Program-made: the position numbers and the translations under genes
The notes under the pieces: model-generated
Databases searched by the model: none
Seen by the model: the letters and a program-made list of their open reading frames with translations, nothing else
What the model was told of the DNA's origin: nothing
Shown here: positions 7,294 through 15,150 of the stretch, piece by piece
Numbering within the stretch: the first letter of the stretch is position 1
Layout: each line of letters opens with the position of its first letter
From: Chitinophaga pinensis
Lineage (GTDB): Bacteria > Planctomycetota > Phycisphaerae > Phycisphaerales > SM1A02
DNA length: 25,949 nt
Direction of reading: 5' to 3'
Assembly: GCA_943329105.2 (NCBI GenBank)
Contig: CALQCP020000009.1
Span: 1-25,949 of the forward strand

Positions 7294-9165
7294 ATGCTCG
7301 TTGGCAGTCATCTCAGTATCGCTGGCGGCATGCATCTGGCCATCCTCGATGCGGTTCGACTTGGTCTCGATTGCGTGCAAGTGTTCACCAAGAATCAACG
7401 GCAATGGAAGTGGAAGCCGCTCACTGATGATGAAACAACCAACTTCCGCGCCGCCGTCACTGAAGCTGGATGGCATGTTCACCCCGAGCGGCACTTGGTC
7501 AGTCACAACAGTTACTTGGTGAACCTGGCGTCCCCGGATGCAGACATGCGTGCCAAGAGCCGGGCACTGCAACTGCAAGAGACCGAACGCTGCGAGCAAC
7601 TGGGCATTCCGTCCTGCGTCATGCACCCAGGCGCGCACCTTGGCAAGGCTGGAATTGCAGCCGACGAGGAGGCGGGCATTCGCAGGCTGGTGGTTGAACT
7701 TGATGCCATTCATCAGTCCACCAAGGGTTACCGCACCGTCACTTGCATTGAGAACACCGTTGGTAGCGGAACAAACCTCGGTGGACCACTTGAGCATCTT
7801 GCTCGCATTCGCGGGGCAGTCAAGAACCCGGAGCGCGTCGCCTTCTGTTTCGACACATGTCACGCCACTGCGTATGGCCATGACACTTCGACGCCAGCGA
7901 AAGCAAAGTCCTTCTGGCAGTCATTTGAGTCCATAGTCGGTCGCGCCCATGTGCGGGTCATACATGTCAATGATTCCAAGGGTGCCATTGGATCGCATCT
8001 TGACCGTCATGAACACCTTGGCGGAGGTGCGTGTGGCAAGCCGTGCTTTGCGGCCATTGCGCACATGTCGGCATTTCGTCATGTCCCGATGATTATGGAA
8101 ACGCCCAAGGAAGGCAAACTTCGTGGGCGGGATCCAGACCGCGCGAACGCTGCTTGGCTGCGCGCTTTGTTACTGGTAATGCTTGCGTCTGTCACACTCA
8201 CACTGATGAGTGGTTGTCGACCATGGGCGAAGTCGGACACAGAACTGACCGCGGCGCGTGTTGGCGCGGTTGCTCCAACCGCCGAAGAATCAGACCGTCT
8301 GCGGCGCGCGCAGGGTGTTGCAGACCGCGGGGATTATCAAGAAGCCCTTGTGGAATTCCGATCTTTACTAGCAGAAAATCCGCGTTTGGTGGACGTGCAG
8401 GTGGCCGTCGGTTCTCTCACTTTGGAGCAGGGTGATATCCGCGCTGCGCAGCGTTCCTACGAAGCGGCCATTCAAGCTGATCCGCGCAATGTCGATGCGC
8501 ACATCGGTCTCGCGCGCACGCATCTGGCAGCCCAGCGCAACGATGATGCCGTCCGTTGCTACCGCCAAGCATTGGTCCTTGCACCCAACGACATGCGGGC
8601 CATTGCCGGCATTGCCGATGCGCTTGAGCGTTCTGGCAATTCCTCCGCAGCCATCCCATTCCTGCAACGCCTTGCAGCGGATGCTGGCGCAGATGCCGAC
8701 GTGTGGTCGCGCGTGGCGCGGTCGTACTTGATTGCCGGTCGCGTGGCTGAGGCCAGTGCCGCCTTTGAAGAGGCCGTATCACTCGGCGAAGTTTCCGAGA
8801 GCACCATGGACGGACTGATTGCTGCGTACACCGCCGAGAGCCGATTTGCGGAGGCATCAAGTGCTGGGAGCGAGTTTGCACGACGCTGGCCATCCGCAGT
8901 TGCCAGCGAACGCGCTGCCTGGCTGGCATTTCGCGCCGCGGACTATGACCGCGCCATCGTGGCATACCGCGCGGCGGCGGAGCAAGATCCGCGCAGTATC
9001 AAGGCATGGAATGGAGTGGGCGTCTGTGCGCTCAATTCATGGCTGTTAAGCGACCGTCTCGATGGCGGCGCCCGTGAAGAGGCTCGCCGCGCGTTTGAGC
9101 AAAGTTTGGCCGTGGAGCCAGCGCAGCCCCAGGTGGAAAAGCTGCTACGAACCTACTCCCCGTGA
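7294..9165 (+). CDS. nfo: endonuclease IV fused in frame to a TPR lipoprotein-like region
   Basis: Residues 1-285 are a complete endonuclease IV, the AP-site nuclease of base excision repair. All nine metal ligands of the family have counterparts: His71, His111, Glu153, Asp187, His190, His224, Asp237, His239 and Glu269, including the signatures FCFDTCH and HVNDSKGAIGSHLDRHEHLG. Where the nuclease should end (AAWLRAL) the frame stays open and continues into a hydrophobic stretch (residues 291-305), a lipobox LMSGC (Cys308), and then about 300 residues of tetratricopeptide repeats such as NVDAHIGLARTHLAAQRNDD. A signal peptide in the middle of a DNA-repair enzyme makes little topological sense. 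Two genes sharing a frame, with an internal start, or a lost stop or indel are therefore as likely as a real fusion. ATG 7294 touches the preceding stop; AAGGTGA at 7279-7285 is a fair Shine-Dalgarno. Confidence 0.85.
   Translation: MLVGSHLSIAGGMHLAILDAVRLGLDCVQVFTKNQRQWKWKPLTDDETTNFRAAVTEAGWHVHPERHLVSHNSYLVNLASPDADMRAKSRALQLQETERCEQLGIPSCVMHPGAHLGKAGIAADEEAGIRRLVVELDAIHQSTKGYRTVTCIENTVGSGTNLGGPLEHLARIRGAVKNPERVAFCFDTCHATAYGHDTSTPAKAKSFWQSFESIVGRAHVRVIHVNDSKGAIGSHLDRHEHLGGGACGKPCFAAIAHMSAFRHVPMIMETPKEGKLRGRDPDRANAAWLRALLLVMLASVTLTLMSGCRPWAKSDTELTAARVGAVAPTAEESDRLRRAQGVADRGDYQEALVEFRSLLAENPRLVDVQVAVGSLTLEQGDIRAAQRSYEAAIQADPRNVDAHIGLARTHLAAQRNDDAVRCYRQALVLAPNDMRAIAGIADALERSGNSSAAIPFLQRLAADAGADADVWSRVARSYLIAGRVAEASAAFEEAVSLGEVSESTMDGLIAAYTAESRFAEASSAGSEFARRWPSAVASERAAWLAFRAADYDRAIVAYRAAAEQDPRSIKAWNGVGVCALNSWLLSDRLDGGAREEARRAFEQSLAVEPAQPQVEKLLRTYSP
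8095..9165 (+). other. possible independently translated TPR lipoprotein inside the nfo frame
   Basis: This is the C-terminal part of the nfo frame viewed as its own product. ATG 8095 would give a signal peptide with a basic n-region (METPKEGKLRGRDPDR), the hydrophobic core ALLLVMLASVTLTLM and lipobox Cys at 8215-8217. ATG 8179 would leave only 12 residues before the Cys and no basic n-region; TTG 8167 is another option. No candidate has a well-placed Shine-Dalgarno. After the Cys come repeated 34-residue helical pairs with the TPR pattern (for example NPRLVDVQVAVGSLTLEQGD and PRSIKAWNGVGVCALNSW). Such a protein would be a periplasm-facing scaffold. The export signal is visible in the sequence; separate translation is inferred. 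Confidence 0.5.
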
Positions 9166-9220
9166 AGCACTTGGACGGGCGGCGCAGGACGCGCGGCGCC
9201 AGAGCGCATACGCTTTCCGC

Positions 9221-9589
9221 ATGCCAGACCCGAAACTACTTGAGTGCTTCCCAGCTCCATCGGATACGCCGTTCATCATTGAACACGTGAACGAGGAGTT
9301 CACGTCAACATGCCCAAAGACTGGGCATCCGGACTTTGGGCGGATCATCCTGCGCTATCAGCCAGCGAAGGTGTGCGTCGAACTCAAGAGCCTCAAGCTC
9401 TATCACCAGAGCTTCCGTAATGAAGGGATCTTCTACGAGGCTGTCACCAATCGCATGCGCGACGACCTGGCCGTGGCCATGAAGCCAGTGTGGATGCAGG
9501 TGATCACCGAGTGGAAGGGCCGCGGTGGCATCCACAGTCGAATTACGGCTACTTCGGGGCCGGTGCCGGCGGAGTGGGCGCGGGGCTGA
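9221..9589 (+). CDS. queF: NADPH-dependent 7-cyano-7-deazaguanine reductase, type I
   Basis: QueF reduces preQ0 to preQ1 in queuosine synthesis, a tRNA wobble modification. From ATG 9221 the protein is 122 residues, close to the size of single-domain (type I) QueF. It has the nucleophile in TSTCPKTGHPDF (Cys31) with the conserved acid Asp38, and the QueF motif ELKSLKLY at residues 54-61, followed by FRNEGIFYEAVTNR. The usual end of the family is near RGGIH (residues 101-105); about a dozen extra residues follow. The frame is open upstream into the nfo-TPR gene, but those residues are not QueF-like. Other queuosine genes (queC, queD, queE) are not in view. The last 41 bp overlap the convergent gene on the other strand. 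Confidence 0.92.
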   Translation: MPDPKLLECFPAPSDTPFIIEHVNEEFTSTCPKTGHPDFGRIILRYQPAKVCVELKSLKLYHQSFRNEGIFYEAVTNRMRDDLAVAMKPVWMQVITEWKGRGGIHSRITATSGPVPAEWARG

Positions 9590-12401
9590 GTCCTGCGCCG
9601 TTCGTGCTTGCTCCGTAGTTGGTGATGTTCGTGCCGTTTGCATCGTTGACGCCGTTCGCGCCGTTCGCACCATTGGCGCCCGGTGCGGTTACTTGCACCT
9701 GCTTCGACGAAGTCTTGGCGAGCGCCGGGATTTCCCGCACCTGCCCCTCCGTCAGAATTGACTTCAATCTTCGGAGCGAACGCGCGTTGAGTTCTGATCG
9801 CTCAAATCGTGTGTCCTGCATCGAAGCGCGCGGCTCCTTCTTCTTTGTGCTCCGTGCATTACCGGGGGCCATCGAAGGTCCAATCGATTCCGTAACCGCG
9901 ATACCCGCGAGCCGATCGCAGAGTTCGCGGTGCCGCGCCGCTTGCTCGCCTCGCAAGGCGTCAATTTGTGCTCGTTGTGTGTCCGTCACGTCGGGGAGTG
10001 CGCGCGCAGCATCCAGGGTGGTCATGGCATCACGCCCATCGCGGTACGCCTGCGGTGCAACGGCACGCAACCAAGCATCGTGGAAGGAAGCCCGCGCTTC
10101 GGGCGACAGTGCCGCTTCAATCGCATCGCGCCCAGCAATTGCCTGATCGAACAGCGATTGCCGCCTGCTTTCACGCTGCGCCATCAGCTCCGCACTGCGT
10201 TTGGCTTGCCGAACGACTTCAGCAGCCGGACCCTCCGTCGTGGTGGTTCCCCCAACCTCCACGGCCTGCGCGCTACTCCACTGTGTGCGCAGTACTTCAA
10301 TCTCCTCTGCTGCCGTGGACCGTGTCTCAGCACGCACCTGTTCCTGCAACGCAAGCGCCGCGGGCGACCAAGTCATCCACGCCTGCATGGCGGCCGCCCG
10401 TTGTGGGTCAACAATCCCCGATGTCCGTACACAACCCGCTAGGTCGAGGCTGACAACCGGTGATGCAGGCCACGTCATTCCGGGCATCGCCGGATAGTTG
10501 ATGCTCCGCACCCGCTCGCGTGCGCGCTCCGCTCGAACCGCTTGCGTCAGGACTTCGTTTGCACCGCCGAGCGAGGCAATCCCGTCAAGCAGTGCGTCAT
10601 CTTCCAAAGCCAATTGCCCGGCATGCGCATCCACAATGCCGATGCCAGTACGAATCTGATCGATGGGCGCCTCCGACATCTGTGGCCCAAATGCCATAGC
10701 CGCCCCTGGAACCGCAGTACCGAGGCGCGCACTGTATTGGTCCTTCAAGGCGTTGCACTTTGCTTGATAGTCATCAATCATTTGGGTAAGCGCCGCGTGG
10801 TCAGCAGCCAACCCAAGTGTTTGAGCCAGTGCACGCACGCGCTCAGCGTTTGCCGCCTGCGCCAATGACATGCCCGCGCCAGCGAAGGAATCACTGTTAA
10901 ACGACGCCTGTGAAAACTCAAATCCAGGGTTCATCCCATCACCGAACGCATCGCCGAACAGCGCTCCGCCATCGTCTCCCATCGAAATCACCACCGGTCC
11001 CGATGTATCGACATCGCTACTGACAGTCATCGAAACAGTCACTGATTGTGCACCCTCCGCAATTTCCGAGATGGAACTGAGGTCGATGGGCACGTCACCC
11101 CCTGATCCGACAATCGAAACGGCGCCGACAGTGACGGCGCTCGCCATTTGCACAGCATCCGTCGGCTCTCCCTCCTTTGGCAGTGAGCGAGGCATCAATC
11201 GATGGCCACTCTTGTTCGCCGCATCGCTTGCCTGCGTCTCATAGAACTCACGTCGCGCGGGGTCAACGCCGGTCAGCGCCTTCCATGCGTTCCGGTCAAT
11301 ACCACGTCGTTCCTCGCTTGCCTCGTTGAAATCCGCTTGCGCCTTGGCGGTTGCTGGGTCCTTCGCAGTGACGTTGAAGTAGCCAAATATTCCTCGTGGC
11401 ATGCCTGATTCCGCGGCCGCCATGCGCATACTGGCAACCCACCATCGCGCCATCCAAGTGCTGCGCACTGCCTCAATGGCCGCGCGCGCTTCCGGTTCAG
11501 TGGCTGCGGTCATGAGTTGCTCCATGACGCGTGCTGGCGAGTCTGGATCCATTCCGGTCCGACGCCACAAGCGACTCAAACACTTGATTCGCAGTGCTGC
11601 GAGTTGGTCCGGAGGCAGCGCCTGTTCAAGCGCGAGTAATGCATCGCGATGTGCGCCACAGAGTTGATCAAGTAACTCGCGGAATTCCCGCGCGGACGCT
11701 TCTGAAGTTGCGTCGCTTCCGAGTTCAAGTCGCGTCATGCCATCGTCATCAGTGACCGCCTCCATGCGACTATTGGACCGCAGTGCAGCAGGCACGGCTT
11801 CGAGCAACTTTGGAAACACCGCATCCAGTCGCTGCCGATAGTCACCAAGTGCCCGGTACGCAGCGCTGCGGGCTTCAGGCGGAAGTTTCGCATCTGCAAT
11901 GCATCGTTCCACGTCCCACTGGATGGCTCCGTCACTCAGCGCGCCACCGAACATTGCCCGTAGGGCACGGCGTTTGGCTGCCAAGTGCTCGCGTTGCAGG
12001 TCACCCTGCTGTTCCGGTCGCGCCACCGCGGCAAGCGACTGAAAGAAACTGTCCATCGACTCCATGATCGATTGCGCCAACGCGCGGCGCGCCTGCTGCT
12101 GGGCTGCGGTGGTCTTCTCGTCATTGTTTGCCGTACCGATACGCTCCATCTCATCATCAAAGCGACGCTTGGCAGCAAACATCGGTAATTGCGCATCATC
12201 AAACATGGACGCGGCCAATTGCCGTTGCCCATCATCAAGGCCAGCAGAATCAAGAATTTCTTCAAGGTCCTTACTGGCTAACACTGGATTGCGTGCCGGT
12301 CCTCCGCCGAACCAGAACTGCGCAGCGGCCTGCTGAGTTGGTATGGCAAGGCAAAGCAGTGTGACTGCAAGAAGTGCGCGAATAGATCCAGTGATATTCA
12401 T
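9549..12401 (-). CDS. large exported helix-rich protein of unknown function
   Basis: I do not recognise a family. The 950-residue product starts with a Sec signal peptide (a positive residue, core ALLAVTLLCLAI, cleavage after QQAAA near residue 27). The mature protein has long charged helical stretches, several opening with an L-x-x-x-Q/A pattern (LDDGQRQLA, LPPEARSAA, LSPEARASF, ILTEGQVREI) reminiscent of Spy/CpxP LTxxQ helices. The middle has a Val/Ser/Asp-rich, probably beta segment (SVTVSMTVSSDVDTSG). The C-terminus is an Asn/Gly/Ala repeat (GANGANGANG) followed by a Pro-rich tail. ATG 12401 is preferred over TTG 12422 because AAGGA lies 9 nt upstream and the signal peptide then begins correctly. 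It follows the esterase gene by 17 nt and is almost certainly co-transcribed with it. Role unknown; probably periplasmic. Confidence 0.75.
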   Translation of the reverse strand: MNITGSIRALLAVTLLCLAIPTQQAAAQFWFGGGPARNPVLASKDLEEILDSAGLDDGQRQLAASMFDDAQLPMFAAKRRFDDEMERIGTANNDEKTTAAQQQARRALAQSIMESMDSFFQSLAAVARPEQQGDLQREHLAAKRRALRAMFGGALSDGAIQWDVERCIADAKLPPEARSAAYRALGDYRQRLDAVFPKLLEAVPAALRSNSRMEAVTDDDGMTRLELGSDATSEASAREFRELLDQLCGAHRDALLALEQALPPDQLAALRIKCLSRLWRRTGMDPDSPARVMEQLMTAATEPEARAAIEAVRSTWMARWWVASMRMAAAESGMPRGIFGYFNVTAKDPATAKAQADFNEASEERRGIDRNAWKALTGVDPARREFYETQASDAANKSGHRLMPRSLPKEGEPTDAVQMASAVTVGAVSIVGSGGDVPIDLSSISEIAEGAQSVTVSMTVSSDVDTSGPVVISMGDDGGALFGDAFGDGMNPGFEFSQASFNSDSFAGAGMSLAQAANAERVRALAQTLGLAADHAALTQMIDDYQAKCNALKDQYSARLGTAVPGAAMAFGPQMSEAPIDQIRTGIGIVDAHAGQLALEDDALLDGIASLGGANEVLTQAVRAERARERVRSINYPAMPGMTWPASPVVSLDLAGCVRTSGIVDPQRAAAMQAWMTWSPAALALQEQVRAETRSTAAEEIEVLRTQWSSAQAVEVGGTTTTEGPAAEVVRQAKRSAELMAQRESRRQSLFDQAIAGRDAIEAALSPEARASFHDAWLRAVAPQAYRDGRDAMTTLDAARALPDVTDTQRAQIDALRGEQAARHRELCDRLAGIAVTESIGPSMAPGNARSTKKKEPRASMQDTRFERSELNARSLRRLKSILTEGQVREIPALAKTSSKQVQVTAPGANGANGANGVNDANGTNITNYGASTNGAGLSPAPTPPAPAPK

Positions 12402-12410
12402 TGCTGTGAT

Positions 12411-12415
12411 TCCTT
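12411..12415 (-). promoter_or_regulatory. Shine-Dalgarno of the 950-residue exported protein
   Basis: On the minus strand AAGGA stands 9 nt before ATG 12401. It supports that start over the upstream TTG and overlaps no other start codon. Confidence 0.6.
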
Positions 12416-12418
12416 GTC

Positions 12419-14098
12419 TCAATCCAACTTGCGTGACTGCAAATATTCTCGCATCTCTGAATTCCAGCGCAGGCGACTGGACGTCCCCATCGTGTCATGG
12501 GTTTCCTCGGGGACAATCTCTATATATCCGGGTCCATCCGGAAGCATCTGCCCGGTTGCCTGCATAGAACTCATAGCGGCTTGCAGTGCATCCTTGAGCC
12601 CCTGTACGCCGCGATCCAAATAGTAACTATCACGTGCGCCACACAGCAGGCGCACTCGCTCGCGCAGGATGGGAACATAGCGAGCCGGGTCAGCACGCAA
12701 TAACGCAGCGATGTCATAGCGAGCCCATTCATTGCGTACCACACCGTGATCAATGGTTCCCGTCACTGGCTCAAACATCGGACGTGGCAACTTTGTCACG
12801 GGATCCAGTGTGCTCCACATAGCGCTCCACGCATCCCATTGCTCGCCACTGTTGCGCGCTGGCCCCAGCACGCGTTCCATAGAAACTTCGTCACGCACGG
12901 TCATCCGGGTCTTATCAAACTGCTGCGTGAGTGGCACACGGTATGACGGTCGTTCCTTGCCATCGCTATCAGTGAAGATGCTGGTATCCGCATATAAGTC
13001 ACCCGCCTGAAACTTGCTGAAATCAAGCGGGTCTGGCGAACTGCTGAAGCATGCACCGAATGTCTCCGGGTGAGTGAGCTGTAACCACAGTGAGCTCCAC
13101 CCGCCGCTGGAATGGCCCGTGACGATCCTCGCTTCAGTGCGTGGAATCAGGCGGAACTGTCGCTCTAATTCCGGGATGAACTCTTCGGTGAGCGCCTTTG
13201 CCCACGGCCCATTGGCTGGGCTATCTACAAATCCGTGGTGCCCCAGTGCGGTCTCTGGATCAAGCACAATCCACACGGCTTGCGGCATGACTTCCCGAGT
13301 TCCCGGTGTGACCAGCATGCGCGCGATGCTGCTCGCACTGGTGTACCGACCACCAAAGCCGGGCACGACATACACAGCCGGGAACATGCGCCGGCGAAAG
13401 TTCGGGTCATCCCACCCAGTCGGCAGTGCAACACCAGCGCGCATCACCACCTCGCGCCCGGCAGCGCGGCTCAGGATGGCACTCTTCATTTCAAACCACC
13501 GGAGGTTTGGCTCTGTCGGCAGTTCCGGCTTGGGGATACGGACAGTCAACGTCAATTCGTGCGGATCGGATTGGTCGCGATGAAAAGTCACCGTGGACAC
13601 CCCGCTGATCAGATTTCCCGCAGCAAGATGACCGCGCTCGGTGTCATTGCGGTCAAACACCGCTTGCATGCGGTACGTCCCATCAAGCATGGCGATCGGC
13701 TCCGGAAATGCAATCGCATCCGCTCCCAGGGTGACGGTGGCGCCCGGCACCAGGTCGCTGACAGCAACGGAATACATCGGCTGCGGGCTGTCAAAGAAGG
13801 GAGCATCGAGCGGCTCTTCACCCGGCTGCAACGCTGATTCTGCTGCCAAGAAGACCAACATCCGTCCGGTGCGGCTTTCTGATCCAAGGAGCGCAGCCGA
13901 TTCCTTCGGCAGGGTCACTCGGATGACATCCTTGGTGGGCACCGCTGGCACCACGGGCTTTGCAACATCCACCACCGCCGGTGTTGGCGGTGCCGATTGT
14001 GCCGGAGGCACTTGCCCTGCCGCGAATCCGCGCACACTCATGCATGCCAACGTCAGCGCAAGCATGGGCAGGGCACGAACGATGTCGGGCGAAAGCAT
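12419..14098 (-). CDS. exported putative esterase (alpha/beta hydrolase, esterase D/enterochelin-esterase type)
   Basis: The 559-residue protein has a hydrophobic leader (LPMLALTLACMSVRGFAAG), a Pro/Ala-rich linker, a beta-rich N-terminal part (residues about 60-190) and a putative-esterase hydrolase domain (about 205-550). VVPGFGGRY begins the hydrolase core, and the nucleophile elbow is TGHSSGGWSS with Ser330. Asp490 (LLCGARDSYYLD) and His534 (EETHDTM) are good candidates to complete the triad. The layout resembles enterochelin esterase-like proteins, in which an Ig-like N-domain precedes the hydrolase. The substrate cannot be told. ATG 14098 is chosen because the leader starts there; the frame is open 33 codons further upstream, but this would run into the divergent gene. 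No clear Shine-Dalgarno. It is the first gene of a two-gene unit with the large unknown exported protein. Confidence 0.83.
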   Translation of the reverse strand: MLSPDIVRALPMLALTLACMSVRGFAAGQVPPAQSAPPTPAVVDVAKPVVPAVPTKDVIRVTLPKESAALLGSESRTGRMLVFLAAESALQPGEEPLDAPFFDSPQPMYSVAVSDLVPGATVTLGADAIAFPEPIAMLDGTYRMQAVFDRNDTERGHLAAGNLISGVSTVTFHRDQSDPHELTLTVRIPKPELPTEPNLRWFEMKSAILSRAAGREVVMRAGVALPTGWDDPNFRRRMFPAVYVVPGFGGRYTSASSIARMLVTPGTREVMPQAVWIVLDPETALGHHGFVDSPANGPWAKALTEEFIPELERQFRLIPRTEARIVTGHSSGGWSSLWLQLTHPETFGACFSSSPDPLDFSKFQAGDLYADTSIFTDSDGKERPSYRVPLTQQFDKTRMTVRDEVSMERVLGPARNSGEQWDAWSAMWSTLDPVTKLPRPMFEPVTGTIDHGVVRNEWARYDIAALLRADPARYVPILRERVRLLCGARDSYYLDRGVQGLKDALQAAMSSMQATGQMLPDGPGYIEIVPEETHDTMGTSSRLRWNSEMREYLQSRKLD

Positions 14099-14121
14099 GG
14101 CGGCATCGTAGAATCTTTGGG

Positions 14122-15045
14122 ATGCCCGCCCGACGACATCTTGGCCTGTCAGCACCCGTGAGACTCCTTGCCCCCTCCCTGCGCGCTGTGGGGGCATTTC
14201 GCCCCTGCGCGACGCTTTGGATCAGTAGCGCCACCGCCGCCATGACTCTGATCGGCGCCGCTGGCTGCGCGGGTCACAGTTCCGTGGAGCGTGGAATCGA
14301 CCAATCGGCAAGCAGTATCGCCGCCACTTTCGCAGGTTCGGTCACTGAAGAGCGCAATTATGTACTGCCCGTTGACGGCATCATTGATATCGACCTGGAG
14401 ACGTTCGGTGGTGATGTAGTGATTCGCTCTGGTCGCGAGACCAAGAACGAAATTCGTATGCATGTGATCGTGACCGCCAGTCATGGCGCTGATCGCACTG
14501 ATGAGGCCACAGCATCCCTTAAGCAGGTAGCGGTGAAGGCAGAAATCCGTCGTGGTGGCGATGTGCCAACGCTGGTACTGCGCGGAACTACCGAGCATGA
14601 TGAGGCATGGCTCCATCAAACAGACATCGATATTGAACTCCCGGAATTGCGCCGCGTTCATGTGAAGACGCGCTCTGGAAAGGTGCATATCTACGAAAAT
14701 CGCGGTGCATGTTCCGTCGAAACTTCCGACGGCGATATCCGCATGATTACTCCATGGGCAATTACCGAAGATGTCACACTGGTCACCCGCGGCGGGGAGA
14801 TTGTGTTTCGCGCATTCACGGGCACCTGTGGAATCTTTGATATCGACTGCGTGAATGGCAAGGTGCTCACCCGCGTTGAAGCTGGTGACTGGCGTGTTGT
14901 TGATCCGCGCAACGACCACGACACACTGCATGCCTCACTGGGCCCGTGCACAAACAAGATTTTGATTCGTAATGTTGACGCCCCAGTCACGCTGAGTATT
15001 GTTCCGGAGCCGATGGAATACGGCTCGCTCTTCTCGGCTCCGTAA
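14122..15045 (+). CDS. probable lipoprotein with DUF4097-like beta-strand repeats
   Basis: The 307-residue product has a leader ending TLIGAAGCAG, in which Cys49 could be lipidated (the -3 residue is Ala rather than the usual Leu, so this is not certain). After it come short repeated strands of the type seen in DUF4097/adhesin-like beta-solenoids: IDLETFGGDVVIRSGRETK, VKTRSGKVHIYENRG, VETSDGDIRMITP, TRGGEIVFRAFTG. Proteins with this repeat are mostly of unknown role and envelope-located. The start is uncertain: ATG 14122 leaves only 23 nt to the divergent esterase start, while GTG 14158 gives a shorter, more typical n-region (VRLLAPSLR). There is no Shine-Dalgarno for either. Codon use looks like the neighbours. 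DapL follows 105 nt after the stop, possibly on the same transcript. Confidence 0.7.
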   Translation: MPARRHLGLSAPVRLLAPSLRAVGAFRPCATLWISSATAAMTLIGAAGCAGHSSVERGIDQSASSIAATFAGSVTEERNYVLPVDGIIDIDLETFGGDVVIRSGRETKNEIRMHVIVTASHGADRTDEATASLKQVAVKAEIRRGGDVPTLVLRGTTEHDEAWLHQTDIDIELPELRRVHVKTRSGKVHIYENRGACSVETSDGDIRMITPWAITEDVTLVTRGGEIVFRAFTGTCGIFDIDCVNGKVLTRVEAGDWRVVDPRNDHDTLHASLGPCTNKILIRNVDAPVTLSIVPEPMEYGSLFSAP

Positions 15046-15150
15046 GTGTCATGATGTGATTGCATGACTCCGTGGCTGGCGCGTTCCGTATGCGCTTGCC
15101 GATCGCTCCGCTCACTTCCTACCGCGCACCACGCGCCTACTCTGACTTCT

